The position numbers and the translations under genes are program-made. Shown one piece after another: positions 44,812-54,201 of a DNA stretch of 64,000 nt (positions within the stretch are counted from its first letter, which is position 1; every line of letters begins with the position of its first letter). Source of the stretch: JAVBLV01 sp031553195 (GTDB lineage Bacteria > Bacteroidota > Bacteroidia > Bacteroidales > P3); the NCBI GenBank assembly GCA_031553195.1, contig JAVBLV010000006.1, positions 1 to 64,000 of the forward strand, given 5' to 3'. The notes under the pieces were generated by a model, which did no database searches, was not told the DNA's origin, and saw only the letters and a program-made list of their open reading frames with translations.

Positions 44812-45204
44812 TTTTCTAATATTTGAATTAAACTTGAGTGCAAAGTAACGATTTTTTTTTGAATTAGAGAATCATTATTTGCTGTCGAGAAACGATTTAT
44901 TTCTATAAGATATTATTTACCATGACTTTATACTTATTTAAACAGCTTAAAGCCGTCTATTTTATATTTTACAAGAGATTTAAACAATAAAGATAGTCAA
45001 GATTATAGAATAACAGACAAATTCATTTCTTGTTGTGTTAAAAAATATTAATATTTTGATATTTAGATCATTACACTACTCCACATTTACATATTTAAGA
45101 GTTCAAAATTGCTTTCTCATCAAAAAAATTTGACCATTTTGAGTTCAGAAATAAGATTTATTTCTCTTAATTCTATAAAATACTATCTTCGAATCGGTTA
45201 TAGA
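44812..45204. other. Gap between acpP and pyrI
   Basis: 393 AT-rich bases downstream of pyrI and upstream of acpP. Apart from the possible acpP -7 box (44841-44848), I see no gene, hairpin or repeat. Confidence 0.6.
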
Positions 45205-45669
45205 TTAAGAGAATCGTAATGTATTCTTATTCATTATTTTTTCACAATAATGACATTGTAATTTCAATTCTTTTTTATTCAAAACTGCAAATTGGGTTTC
45301 GATATGTTCAAAGTTAGTAATGCAGTTGGGATTAAAGCACTTAAGTATTTGTTGTATTTTATCGGGGACTTCGGTTTGTATTTTTTCAACGACTTCGAAA
45401 TTCTTGATAACAATCAATGTCGCCATAGGCGCCACCAACGCTATTTTATTGATTTCGTCTTTTGCAAAAAACTTATTTTTTATTTTGATGATTCCTTTTT
45501 TACAAAATTTCTTACTACTCAAATAATTTCCCACTAATACCTCGTCTTCATATTTCTCAAGATCAAGTATTTTTATAACCTGATAAACTACATTTGTAGG
45601 GACATGGTCTATAACAGTGCCATTTTCAATGGCCGACACGACTAATTCTTTTCTTATTTTGGTTTCCAT
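45205..45669 (-). CDS. pyrI: Aspartate carbamoyltransferase regulatory chain
   Basis: The 154-residue regulatory subunit that binds CTP/ATP and holds catalytic trimers together. The nucleotide domain has AIENGTVIDHVPTNVVYQVI. The zinc domain has four cysteines in CFNPNCITN and LQCHYCEKIM, as in the E. coli chain. It starts 31 bases after pyrB. Confidence 0.97.
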   Translation of the reverse strand: METKIRKELVVSAIENGTVIDHVPTNVVYQVIKILDLEKYEDEVLVGNYLSSKKFCKKGIIKIKNKFFAKDEINKIALVAPMATLIVIKNFEVVEKIQTEVPDKIQQILKCFNPNCITNFEHIETQFAVLNKKELKLQCHYCEKIMNKNTLRFS

Positions 45670-45700
45670 AATATTCTTAATAATTTTTTTCTGAAATAAA

Positions 45701-46609
45701 TTATCTAACGCCTAAAATAGCGGCCATAAGCGCTTGACGGACATATACTCCGTTTCTTGCCTGTTGAAAATAATATGCATAAGGAGTGTCGTCGACATCT
45801 GTAGATATTTCATTTACGCGAGGCAGTGGATGTAGGATGCGCATATTATCTCTGCATCCTTTCAAAGTTTCGGTTTTTAAAACGTAAGAGTCTTTCACTT
45901 TTTCATATTCAAGAGAATCGGAAAAACGTTCCCTCTGAATCCGGGTCATATAAATAATATCGGAAAAAGGAATTATATCATTCAACTCTGTATATTGATG
46001 ATATTTCAGGTTTCTGTTTTTAACAGACATTTTCACAGAACTGGGTAATTTCAATTCGGCGGGAGAAACCAAATGAAATGTGGTATTGAAATTACACATA
46101 GCTTGCACTAATGAATGAACCGTACGTCCGTATTTTAAATCGCCTACAAATGTAACATTCAATCCATCCAATTTCCCTTGCGTTTTCTGAATAGAATAAA
46201 GATCTAAAAGACATTGTGTAGGATGTTGGTTAGCGCCGTCGCCGGCATTAATAACAGGTACTTTAGAAACTTCGCTCGCATAACGGGCGCTTCCTTCGCG
46301 AGGATTCCGCATAACGATCAAATCGGCGTAACTGCTTACCATTTCAATGGTATCATGTAACGTTTCTCCCTTTTGGATACTGGTCCCGCTCGGGTCGCTA
46401 AATCCGATCACTTGCGCTCCTAATTGATTCGCCGCGCTTTCGAAACTCAAGCGCGTTCGTGTAGAGGGTTCAAAAAATAATGTTGCTACAACATAATCGC
46501 TTAGGATTTTTTGCTTGGAATTTTTTTCAAAATCTTTAGCAATATCCAATATCTTCAGATATTCTTCTTTGCTAAAGTCTGTAATGGAAATTAAACTACG
46601 TCCTTTCAT
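45701..46609 (-). CDS. pyrB: Aspartate carbamoyltransferase catalytic chain
   Basis: First committed step of pyrimidine synthesis. The 302 residues contain the carbamoyl-phosphate loop FFEPSTRTRLSFESAAN, the HPTQCLLDLYSI segment, and the 240s loop near TRIQRERFSDS. It is paired with pyrI, so the enzyme is the allosteric dodecamer. No leader-peptide attenuator was seen upstream. Confidence 0.97.
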   Translation of the reverse strand: MKGRSLISITDFSKEEYLKILDIAKDFEKNSKQKILSDYVVATLFFEPSTRTRLSFESAANQLGAQVIGFSDPSGTSIQKGETLHDTIEMVSSYADLIVMRNPREGSARYASEVSKVPVINAGDGANQHPTQCLLDLYSIQKTQGKLDGLNVTFVGDLKYGRTVHSLVQAMCNFNTTFHLVSPAELKLPSSVKMSVKNRNLKYHQYTELNDIIPFSDIIYMTRIQRERFSDSLEYEKVKDSYVLKTETLKGCRDNMRILHPLPRVNEISTDVDDTPYAYYFQQARNGVYVRQALMAAILGVR

Positions 46610-46789
46610 TGTTTGATATGTTTATTGATTTAAAATTCAGCTATTTCAATACTACAAGCATAATAAATATCAGACTATATTTAACGCTTTTATGTACTCA
46701 GTTATAATTTAAGAACATGCAAAAAGCGACCTGAAACTAATTTTTATCATTGAAGAGTTGATACAAAGTTTTATAAATGGGCAAAAAAA

Positions 46790-46810
46790 AAGCGACTATT
46801 AAAGTCGCTT
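46790..46810 (-). terminator. Terminator of the TPR lipoprotein gene
   Basis: AAGCGACT and AGTCGCTT form an 8-base stem. On the minus strand it is followed by T9 (the A-run at 46783-46791). It sits in the 369-base gap between the TPR gene and pyrB; the rest of the gap shows no feature. Confidence 0.85.
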
Positions 46811-46978
46811 CCAAAATATTTTAAATGAAATTTCCGCTGTCTTCAATCAACAAAACAAATATTCTTATCTTACACATTAAAACTCTCATTTTGTTTCTAT
46901 TATTTACACCTATCAACCATAAATCATTTGCTTAGCAAAGGTACTCTTTTTCATTAAAAATCGCAAATGATTTAAAAT

Positions 46979-47977
46979 TTATTTTTTCCCCTCCAATCTA
47001 ACCAATGCTTCTTTTGCTTTTTTATGTCCCGAATCGAATTCCAAAACTTTTTTATAATCATTTATTGCGGCAGATTTTTCGCCCATTTTTTCATAGGAGA
47101 TTCCTCTGTTAAAATAAGCTTCCACATAATCGGGCTTGCTCTCAATAGCTTTTGTAAAATATTCCACGGCCTTTTTATAATCAGCGTTGTAAATAAGTTC
47201 AATATATCCAATATTATGCAAGGCGTCGGGGTTATAAGAGGATATTGATAGAATGTTTTCATAAATCGGCAAAGCGTCCGCAGGCATATTCATTTCCTGA
47301 TAATACATAGCCAGAGCGTACATGGCAAAAGTATTTTTAGGATTCAGGCTAATGGCTGTGTTTAAATAATCGATTGCTAACTTGTCTTTTTTTAAAGCAT
47401 ATAATATTCCTAGTTCTTCAAATGCAGTTTCACTTTCGGGATTAAATTCTATTACTTTGGTATAGAGTTTTACGGCTCCGAACGTATCGCCGGTTTCTTT
47501 TAACGCATATCCTCTTATAAAATAAGCCGTCGAATTTATTTTGTCTAATTCAATTACCTTCTTTGTTAATTCCAATACGCGATCATAATTCTTTAAAAAT
47601 AAAGAAAGTTCTGCAAGTTTGAGGTTTGCTTGTATATTATCGGGTTCAAGTTTTAAGGCTTTCTCAATGGCAGAAAAAGACTCGTCGGTGAGACCTTGTT
47701 TCAGATAGATGTCGGCGCGCAACAAATAGTAAGAGGGGACATTATCTTTTAATTTAATCGCTTGATCACAACTTGCAGACGCATCTTTCAGCCGGTCCTT
47801 TTTATATAGTAGCTTTGCCTGTTCATAATATAATTCGGAATTTTTAGGATCTTTTTTCAATTTGGCTTCAATAAGCGCCAAAATATCCGTTTCTTCCTTG
47901 GGTTTTTCATTTGTCTTACACCCTAAGAATAGTGCAAGCAATATTAATAAGCAGATTCTTAATGCGTTTTTGATCAT
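46979..47977 (-). CDS. TPR-repeat lipoprotein
   Basis: A 332-residue lipoprotein (signal to LLALFLGC, Cys20) with about eight tetratricopeptide repeats covering almost the whole mature protein, for example SAYFIRGYALKETGDTFGAV and EAYFNRGISYEKMGEKSAAI. Such solenoids act as protein-protein scaffolds in the envelope. It is transcribed alone, divergently from the trypsin-like gene. The partner is unknown; a T9SS or lipid-transport role is possible but unproven. Confidence 0.88.
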   Translation of the reverse strand: MIKNALRICLLILLALFLGCKTNEKPKEETDILALIEAKLKKDPKNSELYYEQAKLLYKKDRLKDASASCDQAIKLKDNVPSYYLLRADIYLKQGLTDESFSAIEKALKLEPDNIQANLKLAELSLFLKNYDRVLELTKKVIELDKINSTAYFIRGYALKETGDTFGAVKLYTKVIEFNPESETAFEELGILYALKKDKLAIDYLNTAISLNPKNTFAMYALAMYYQEMNMPADALPIYENILSISSYNPDALHNIGYIELIYNADYKKAVEYFTKAIESKPDYVEAYFNRGISYEKMGEKSAAINDYKKVLEFDSGHKKAKEALVRLEGKK

Positions 47978-48146
47978 TTTACAACTTTGCCAATTATGTT
48001 ATTGTCTCTCAAAAGTACTAACTTTTGAAGATTTTCCGAGAATTTTTCCAATCATAAAATATTTATTCATTTTGTTTGTATTGATTTTCAGGCTTTAGAT
48101 CAAACTATCTCCAAAAAACACTAAAATTTTATCTGGTTAAGTTTTG

Positions 48147-48154
48147 TATCTTTG
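48147..48154 (+). promoter_or_regulatory. Candidate -7 box for the trypsin-like gene
   Basis: TATCTTTG fits TAnnTTTG but lacks a clear TTTG at -33. If used, the leader would be about 290 bases and would contain the whole palindromic copy E. Confidence 0.35.
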
Positions 48155-48222
48155 TACTTTCTAGCATTTTGAAAGTGGAAAAGAAACAATTTTTTGTATT
48201 CAAAATACATACAAATTATAAA

Positions 48223-48380
48223 GAGGTCGTCTAAATTTTTATAGAACAGATTTTGAGAGATAAAATGGCTATTTCGCAAGCGGGATTTTTTAAGAATAGT
48301 AGCGTTATTTGGTAAAAATTCCGACAAAAAGAACATTTTTAGATTCAAAATACTTCATAGAAAAATTTTTTACAACTTGC
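48223..48380. mobile_element. Palindromic element, copy E
   Basis: About 158 bp, beginning GAGGTCGTCTAAATTTTT and closing with TTTTTTACAACTTGC. It is in the same orientation as copy A, with scattered changes and a damaged right end. It lies ahead of the trypsin-like gene, and an in-frame TTG at its right end is not a credible start. Confidence 0.8.
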
Positions 48381-48448
48381 TAGTCTTTTTTGATATGATG
48401 TCAATTTATTTAAATCCCTTATTTAGGAGTTTGAAAAATTTATTTAGT

Positions 48449-50050
48449 ATGCTTGTAAAACGATTTTTGTTTATTTTGGTACTTTCGATTATACTACTTC
48501 CTTCTCTGGAAGCGCAGGTAAGTCACGGGGGGACTCCTCGGAGTTTTGGTTTTAATTATAAAACAACTACAGAAATTCCTATTGTTAAGTTACCTTCTGT
48601 TGATATGATGAAAATTGCCGTAGAAGACGAGGAGGACGAAAAAAACGGAAAGCCTGTGAGAATAGGCGTTACGCATAGAGTGGAATATGATATGCGGAAT
48701 TCCGGATTATGGCAAGAGCTTCCTGAAGGAAGGTTATGGCGAATAGGCTTTTTTTCCAAAAATGCATTGGCAATGTCGGTAGCATTTGATTTTTTTAACA
48801 TTCCTTCCGGAGCAGATTTATTCGTATACAATGGACAGAAGGATTTTGTAATAGGAAAGTTCGTTCCCGAAAATTCTTTAGACGATAAAACTTTTTATAC
48901 GCAACAAGTGGTTGGGGATACGCTCTTTTTGGAATATTACGAACCTTTCGACGTTAGCTTTCAAGGGCAAATCCGGATTACGGAAATAGGACATTATTAC
49001 AAGTCGGTATTGACTAAAGGACAATCCGGCAGTTGCGAAATTAATGTAGCTTGCCCGACCGGCGACAATTGGAGAGTGCCGATTCGAAGCGTTGCACGGT
49101 ATGAAATCAATTCATCTGACGGAATATACCTATGTTCGGGCGCGCTTATTAATAATGTGCGAATGGATAGAAGACAATATTTTTTATCGGCTTGTCATTG
49201 TCAAGAGGCTCCCAATATATCAAAATGGACGTTCTATTTTAATTATCAAACCAGTACATGTAATGGCTCCATGGGCATTTCTTATCATAGCGTAATAGGG
49301 GCTGTTATAAAAGCCAAAACCAGTTTTAGCGAGGGTTCCGATTTTCTCTTGCTGGAAATAACTTCTCCAATACCGGACAACTATAATCCTTATTATGCAG
49401 GATGGGACAGAACTTCTTCCGCTACTGTAGGCGCTTGCATTCATCATCCCGAAGGAGACTGGAAAAAAATAAGTATTCCATATTCGGTAACAGCCGGAAC
49501 AGGAGCGTACAATAAATTTTGGAATGTGCGTTGGATAACCGGATCAAATAACAAAGGCGTTACGGAAGGAGGTTCTTCGGGATCTCCTTTATTTAACGCC
49601 GGTAAACGAATTATAGGACAGTTATGGGGAGGAACTTCGGAGTGTGATTACACCATCGGGAATGATTATTTTGGAAAATTCTCCGTTTCGTGGAACAGTA
49701 GCGGCGATTCAACCAAATCACTGGCATATTGGTTAGACCCTGATAGAACCAACGCACAATATTTAGATGGGCTGGGCATAATATCTGTCGCTTCAACCCC
49801 AGGGATTGAAAAGAATTTGTCAATATATCCCAATCCCACCAGTGGAAAAATAAAAATTAATACTACGTTTTTATCTACGGGAAATATATGTAAAGTATAT
49901 AACGTTAAAGGAGAATTGGTTTTTTCGCAAAAATTAAATTCGAAAATGGAAAATGAAATTGATCTGACAATGTTTGGTAAAGGGACATATATATTGGAGA
50001 TTATAACCCTGGAGGGTCGATATTCTACTTCTGTTGTTCTGACAAAATAG
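48449..50050 (+). CDS. Secreted trypsin-like (lysyl-endopeptidase-type) protease with T9SS tail
   Basis: A serine protease exported by SecA and then the T9SS. Using the ATG at 48449 gives 533 residues with a signal peptide (FLFILVLSIILLPSLEAQ). The catalytic His250 is in FLSACHCQE, the Asp probably in SDFLLLEIT, and Ser377 in TEGGSSGSPLF. This arrangement and the HHPEGDWKK segment match lysyl endopeptidases. The C-terminal 75 residues (SIYPNPTSGKIKIN, GTYILEIITLEG) are a type A sorting domain. Two cysteine pairs flank the active site. Confidence 0.92.
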   Translation: MLVKRFLFILVLSIILLPSLEAQVSHGGTPRSFGFNYKTTTEIPIVKLPSVDMMKIAVEDEEDEKNGKPVRIGVTHRVEYDMRNSGLWQELPEGRLWRIGFFSKNALAMSVAFDFFNIPSGADLFVYNGQKDFVIGKFVPENSLDDKTFYTQQVVGDTLFLEYYEPFDVSFQGQIRITEIGHYYKSVLTKGQSGSCEINVACPTGDNWRVPIRSVARYEINSSDGIYLCSGALINNVRMDRRQYFLSACHCQEAPNISKWTFYFNYQTSTCNGSMGISYHSVIGAVIKAKTSFSEGSDFLLLEITSPIPDNYNPYYAGWDRTSSATVGACIHHPEGDWKKISIPYSVTAGTGAYNKFWNVRWITGSNNKGVTEGGSSGSPLFNAGKRIIGQLWGGTSECDYTIGNDYFGKFSVSWNSSGDSTKSLAYWLDPDRTNAQYLDGLGIISVASTPGIEKNLSIYPNPTSGKIKINTTFLSTGNICKVYNVKGELVFSQKLNSKMENEIDLTMFGKGTYILEIITLEGRYSTSVVLTK

Positions 50051-50263
50051 CCATAAAATATACAAAACGTAATTACTCTAAATCCTCATAACCACTCCTG
50101 AGTAAAGCGCTTATTTAAATCGTGATTTTGCAAAACAGAATTAGCAGAGGCGTTTAACAATAATTCCGAGCAAATCTTCAAAAAATATAAAAAGGCAAAG
50201 TCTATCGATACTAATATTTGAAAAAGAAAGTTTATAGTAGAAGTATCTTTAGATACCCAAAAT

Positions 50264-50271
50264 TAAATTTG
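50264..50271 (+). promoter_or_regulatory. Candidate -7 box for the subtilisin-like gene
   Basis: TAAATTTG lies 33 bases ahead of the ATG. No TTTG is seen at -33. The 253-base gap after the trypsin-like gene has nothing else clear. Confidence 0.4.
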
Positions 50272-50303
50272 CAAATAGTTAACCCAATAGTGATAATTAA
50301 GAT

Positions 50304-53036
50304 ATGAAAAAGATCGTTTTTTTTCTTTTTTCTTTTTGGATTCCCATTCTCTTTTTAAATGCCCAAACGGTCTATCCTGACTACGAAGATGGGAAAATTT
50401 ATTTTAAAATTAAAATTACGGAACCTATCAATTTTAAAATCGAGAAAAATAATCTCGTCCCTACTTCCGAACTTCCTTTTTTAGAGAAGCTAAAAGACGA
50501 ATTCGGAATAACGAAAGTTACTCGTCCGCTAACATTTGGCAATGATCCCAATCTGTTGCGATATATTTTTGTAAAGTTCGATAGTATTGAAAAAATAGAT
50601 TTAATAATAAAGATCCTATCAAATGTTGATATTATTGAAGATGCGGGAAAACGTCCATTAATAAAAGCGTTTTGGGAGCCAAACGATCCATATTACGGAA
50701 CCATAAGCAACTTGAATTTGAAATGGTTTTTAGACTTGATAAAGGCTGATTCGGCTTGGAATATAAAAAGAGGCTCGTCGAATATAAAAGTAGCCGTTGT
50801 TGATAATGCTATTTGGGGCGAACACCCCGATTTACAGATTCCATCGCAATTGCAGTTTAATGGAATAACAGGAACCGTAGGGAACTCGGCTCCTCCTTTG
50901 AGCGTATTTCAAACATGCCATGGGTATTATAATTGTTCAGGATACGGATGGTCGCATGGCACCCATTGCGCTGGCCTGGTTGGCGCCGTAACCAATAATA
51001 AATTAGGAATTTCTTCCATCGGCGGAGGCGTTACATTAATGGGCGCGCGCTGTTCCGAAACGTCCAGCCGTTATTTCGATTCGGACGCCATAATGGCGGG
51101 GGTTACATGGGCTGCCGAAAACGGAGCAAAGGTTATTAGCATGTCTTATGGAAGTGATCTTCCTAGTCCGCCTGAACAAGCTATGTATGAAAATTGTCGT
51201 CGTTTGGGAATTGTCTTGGTTGCCGCCGCGGGAAATGACTCGGATACGGCACATTCCTATCCTGCCGCTTATTCTTCGGTCATTGCCGTCGCCTCGGTAA
51301 ACAGCGATCGAAATATTTCTTCATTTTCAAATTACGGAAGTTGGGTCGATATTGCCGCGCCGGGAGGTTTCGACGTTTCTGGTTCCGCCTGGGAAAATCC
51401 GACTAGAGCCATGTTTAGCAGTACTTATTCTCAAAATTCCACCCTTGCTAATTATTCTGAATTTGCGGGGCAGTATTATGATGTTATGCAGGGGACTTCA
51501 ATGGCTTGTCCTGTTGCCGCAGGATTATGCGGACTTATGCTCTCAAAAAATCCGGATCTTACTCCCGAACAAGTTAAACAAATATTGCAATCTACTTCGC
51601 AGCCTCTGAGAGAGGGTTCTCTTCAAATTGGTCCGAATACGGGGGTCATTAATGCTTACGCCGCTATGCAAGCTGTTGCGGCAACAGTTCCAAACGCTTC
51701 CTTTAAGTCCGATACAACCAAAGGCGCTCCGGGAGTAGACATTACATTTACCAATACTACCCCTGCCATTCCAGCCGCCATCAATTCCTGCAAATGGTAT
51801 TTCCCTGGAGCAACGCCGGATGTTTCTACATCTGCAACGCCAACTGTAAAATACAATACGCCGGGCATATACCCGGTAACTTTGGTAGTAATAAATGCAA
51901 ATAATCAAAAGGATTCCTTAGTAAAAGAAAATTTTATCAATATAATTGTTCCCAATGCTTCTCCTGTCTATTTGGCTATTGATAGAGATACTGTTTTCAT
52001 TGATTCCTATGAATCTGCTAATGGTTATTTTAATCTTGTCTCCAATACTAATTGGACAGTGTCGGATACGAGTTCATGGATTTCAGCGACCTCTTCGTCT
52101 GGAAGCGGAAATAATACAATTACGGTTGAATTAAATCAAAATCCGCGCGATCAGGAAAGGGCATCGACAATAGTAGCTTCAGGAGAAAATAATATAACAA
52201 CTTCTGTTGTAGTCAAGCAAAAAGGCGCGTTCCCATTTTTAACCGTAAATACTGATAGCGTGAGTATTTTAGCAGAAGGGGGCGCCGTCAATATTGTAGT
52301 TTCATCCAATGCGAACTGGACAGTTACAGGCCTCGTCCCTTGGTTAACGGCTACATATACGCCTGATGGCGGAAATCAAACGTTAACGTTAACGGCTTCG
52401 GCTAATAATACGATCATTTCGCGTTCTGTAAGATTTAATATCGTAACATCCGGCGGAATTATTAAACAGGTTTACCTTACCCAGCAAAATATTCCAATAT
52501 CATTAGTCGTAAATCCTTCTACTTTAACTATTGGAGCTGTAACCGGCGCAGAGGGGGAATTTGAGATCTCGACGACCGAAGATTGGAGTATTTACGAAAT
52601 TCCTATTTGGCTAACCGTAGATTCCAGCGAAGGATCCGGAAATGCAAGAATTAGGGTAATTGCAAAATCAAATAATGAGAAAGAAGACGGAACATCCAGA
52701 GAAAAAAAACTGGAAGTCATTGCCCGCGGAGTAAAGAAAGAAGTTTTAGTTATACAACAGAATCTGGATATAGATTTACGTCAAAAAACAGAAGAAACCT
52801 TTTTAATTTATCCAAATCCGTTTAAGGATGTTATCCATATTGAAAATAATACTTCATCACAAATAAAAGAATTATCGGTTTTTGATTTGTCGGGCCGTTT
52901 GCTTTTTAATAAACAGATTTTCGGTTTACCTAAAAATATATCGCTGGATATGAGTTTATTCTTTGAAGGAGTTTATTCTTTGAAGATAGTAACAACAAAA
53001 GGAAATAGCCATTATAAACGATTAATAAAACAATAA
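50304..53036 (+). CDS. Secreted subtilisin-like protease with PKD, BACON and T9SS domains
   Basis: A 910-residue exported serine protease of family S8. After a signal peptide (to FLNAQ) and a prodomain, the triad is Asp167 (AVVDNAIWGEHPD), His218 (SHGTHCAGLVGA) and Ser399 (QGTSMACPVAAG). A PKD domain follows (about 465-545, CKWYFPGATPDV). Then come three BACON-like domains (about 550-810) with the repeated NWTVSDTSSWI, NWTVTGLVPWL and DWSIYEIPIWL pattern, and a T9SS sorting tail (FLIYPNPFKDVIHIEN). BACON domains are thought to bind carbohydrate or mucin. It is 253 bases from the trypsin-like gene. Confidence 0.93.
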   Translation: MKKIVFFLFSFWIPILFLNAQTVYPDYEDGKIYFKIKITEPINFKIEKNNLVPTSELPFLEKLKDEFGITKVTRPLTFGNDPNLLRYIFVKFDSIEKIDLIIKILSNVDIIEDAGKRPLIKAFWEPNDPYYGTISNLNLKWFLDLIKADSAWNIKRGSSNIKVAVVDNAIWGEHPDLQIPSQLQFNGITGTVGNSAPPLSVFQTCHGYYNCSGYGWSHGTHCAGLVGAVTNNKLGISSIGGGVTLMGARCSETSSRYFDSDAIMAGVTWAAENGAKVISMSYGSDLPSPPEQAMYENCRRLGIVLVAAAGNDSDTAHSYPAAYSSVIAVASVNSDRNISSFSNYGSWVDIAAPGGFDVSGSAWENPTRAMFSSTYSQNSTLANYSEFAGQYYDVMQGTSMACPVAAGLCGLMLSKNPDLTPEQVKQILQSTSQPLREGSLQIGPNTGVINAYAAMQAVAATVPNASFKSDTTKGAPGVDITFTNTTPAIPAAINSCKWYFPGATPDVSTSATPTVKYNTPGIYPVTLVVINANNQKDSLVKENFINIIVPNASPVYLAIDRDTVFIDSYESANGYFNLVSNTNWTVSDTSSWISATSSSGSGNNTITVELNQNPRDQERASTIVASGENNITTSVVVKQKGAFPFLTVNTDSVSILAEGGAVNIVVSSNANWTVTGLVPWLTATYTPDGGNQTLTLTASANNTIISRSVRFNIVTSGGIIKQVYLTQQNIPISLVVNPSTLTIGAVTGAEGEFEISTTEDWSIYEIPIWLTVDSSEGSGNARIRVIAKSNNEKEDGTSREKKLEVIARGVKKEVLVIQQNLDIDLRQKTEETFLIYPNPFKDVIHIENNTSSQIKELSVFDLSGRLLFNKQIFGLPKNISLDMSLFFEGVYSLKIVTTKGNSHYKRLIKQ

Positions 53037-53196
53037 AAACGTTGTTCTTGAGGTTTTCGAAGAATAAATCATAAAAACTTACCGCAATTTTTATTTCTGT
53101 AGATCGTTAAAATATTTTTTGCAATATTTTTTACTAGCTGATTTTGTTTTAGTTATGTAGAATATAAATACAATTACAGAAGTCGGCGCCGGAGTA

Positions 53197-53228
53197 TTTC
53201 TCATTTTTACTCAAATTTAGTACCTTTG
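53197..53228 (+). promoter_or_regulatory. Promoter of tRNA-Val
   Basis: TTTC at 53197-53200 and TACCTTTG at 53221-53228 are 20 bases apart, a near-consensus promoter. Transcription would begin about 7 bases before the tRNA. Confidence 0.65.
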
Positions 53229-53241
53229 CAAGGATTTTATT

Positions 53242-53316
53242 GAGACGTTAGTTCAGTTGGTTTAGAACGCTACCTTGACAGGGTAGAGGTCATTGGTTCG
53301 ACTCCAATACGTCTCA
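53242..53316 (+). tRNA. tRNA-Val (GAC)
   Basis: The cloverleaf closes in all arms. The acceptor stem is GAGACGT with ACGTCTC, and the anticodon stem CTACC with GGTAG encloses the loop TTGACAG with anticodon GAC. The T arm is ATTGG-TTCGACT-CCAAT and the discriminator base A. CCA is not encoded. It reads GUC and GUU codons. The small membrane-protein gene begins 17 bases later and may share the transcript. Confidence 0.97.
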
Positions 53317-53332
53317 CTCTAACCTGATAAAG

Positions 53333-53584
53333 ATGGATATAAAAACCACTATTCGGATATTTGACTTAATGTCGTTCGTTTGCCTTTTTGCCGGTATAGT
53401 GTTATATGTTGTAGCAAAATCTCTGCATCTGAATGTATTCTTTTGGTTGATCTTGAGCATCGCCCTTGCTTTGTTTTTCCGAATACTTGGTTTGCAATCC
53501 AGAAATAAAGAACTGAAAAAAGAAAATGAAGAACTGAGAAAAGACCTTAAAAATCTTGCTAAAATATTAGAGGGAAAAAATTAA
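53333..53584 (+). CDS. Small two-helix membrane protein with coiled-coil tail
   Basis: Eighty-three residues: two transmembrane helices (FDLMSFVCLFAGIVLYVVA and VFFWLILSIALALFF) separated by a short loop, then a charged heptad tail (NKELKKENEELRKDLKNLAK) that should form a cytoplasmic coiled coil. No family is recognised. It lies between tRNA-Val and efp, 48 bases before efp, with codon use like its neighbours. It could be a membrane tether; that is a guess from shape alone. Confidence 0.7.
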   Translation: MDIKTTIRIFDLMSFVCLFAGIVLYVVAKSLHLNVFFWLILSIALALFFRILGLQSRNKELKKENEELRKDLKNLAKILEGKN

Positions 53585-53631
53585 GGTTCTTTTACTTTCA
53601 AACTAAAACATCTTCAAAACAATATATATTT

Positions 53632-54195
53632 ATGGCAACAACAGCAGATATTAGAAATGGTTTATGCATAGAATTTAATGGGGATTTATATAGCGTTGTA
53701 GAATTTTTACACGTAAAACCTGGGAAAGGGGGCGCTTTTGTACGGACAAGGCTTCGCAACCTGCGCAATGGAAGGATTTTAGAAAATACGTTCCAATCGG
53801 GAACAAAAATCGATATTGTCCGCGTGGAAAGAAGGCCTTACACATTTTTGTATAAAGATGATGCCGGATATAATTTCATGCATACCGAAACTTTTGAGCA
53901 AATCTCTATAGAAGAATCTATTATAAATGCTCCGCAATTTTTGAAAGAAGGACAATACGTAGAAATGATTGTGCATGCCGACACGGAAACCCCATTGCAA
54001 TGCGAACTCCCTCCTTTTGTAGAAATGGAAATAACTTACACCGAGCCGGGCGTAAAAGGAAATACGGCAACCAATGCAATGAAAGAAGCAATTGTCGACA
54101 CGGGAGCAAAGGTTAGAATCCCCCTATTTATAGAACAGGGCGAACGGATAAAAGTAGATACCCGGACGGGGGAATATTCCGAAAGGGTAAAATAA
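53632..54195 (+). CDS. efp: Translation elongation factor P
   Basis: EF-P relieves ribosome stalling at proline runs. The 187 residues form three beta-barrel domains. The tip loop HVKPGKGGAF carries Lys at the modification site, and the C-terminal OB domain ends with EQGERIKVDTRTGEYSERVK. Whether the lysine is modified here cannot be told; no epmA or deoxyhypusine-type gene is nearby. It is followed by a good terminator. Confidence 0.97.
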   Translation: MATTADIRNGLCIEFNGDLYSVVEFLHVKPGKGGAFVRTRLRNLRNGRILENTFQSGTKIDIVRVERRPYTFLYKDDAGYNFMHTETFEQISIEESIINAPQFLKEGQYVEMIVHADTETPLQCELPPFVEMEITYTEPGVKGNTATNAMKEAIVDTGAKVRIPLFIEQGERIKVDTRTGEYSERVK

Positions 54196-54201
54196 ACTTC
54201 G

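Noticed and set aside
48121..48348. 75-residue open frame on the minus strand
   Set aside because: It is the read-through of palindromic copy E on the other strand.
48377..48448. Upstream TTG start for the trypsin-like protease
   Set aside because: The TTG lies in the right end of palindromic copy E and would add 24 residues ahead of a good signal peptide; the ATG at 48449 is better.
50090..50170. Possible highly decayed palindromic element (AATCGTGATTTTGCAAAAC)
   Set aside because: No recognisable ends and no pairing; similarity is confined to about 20 bases.
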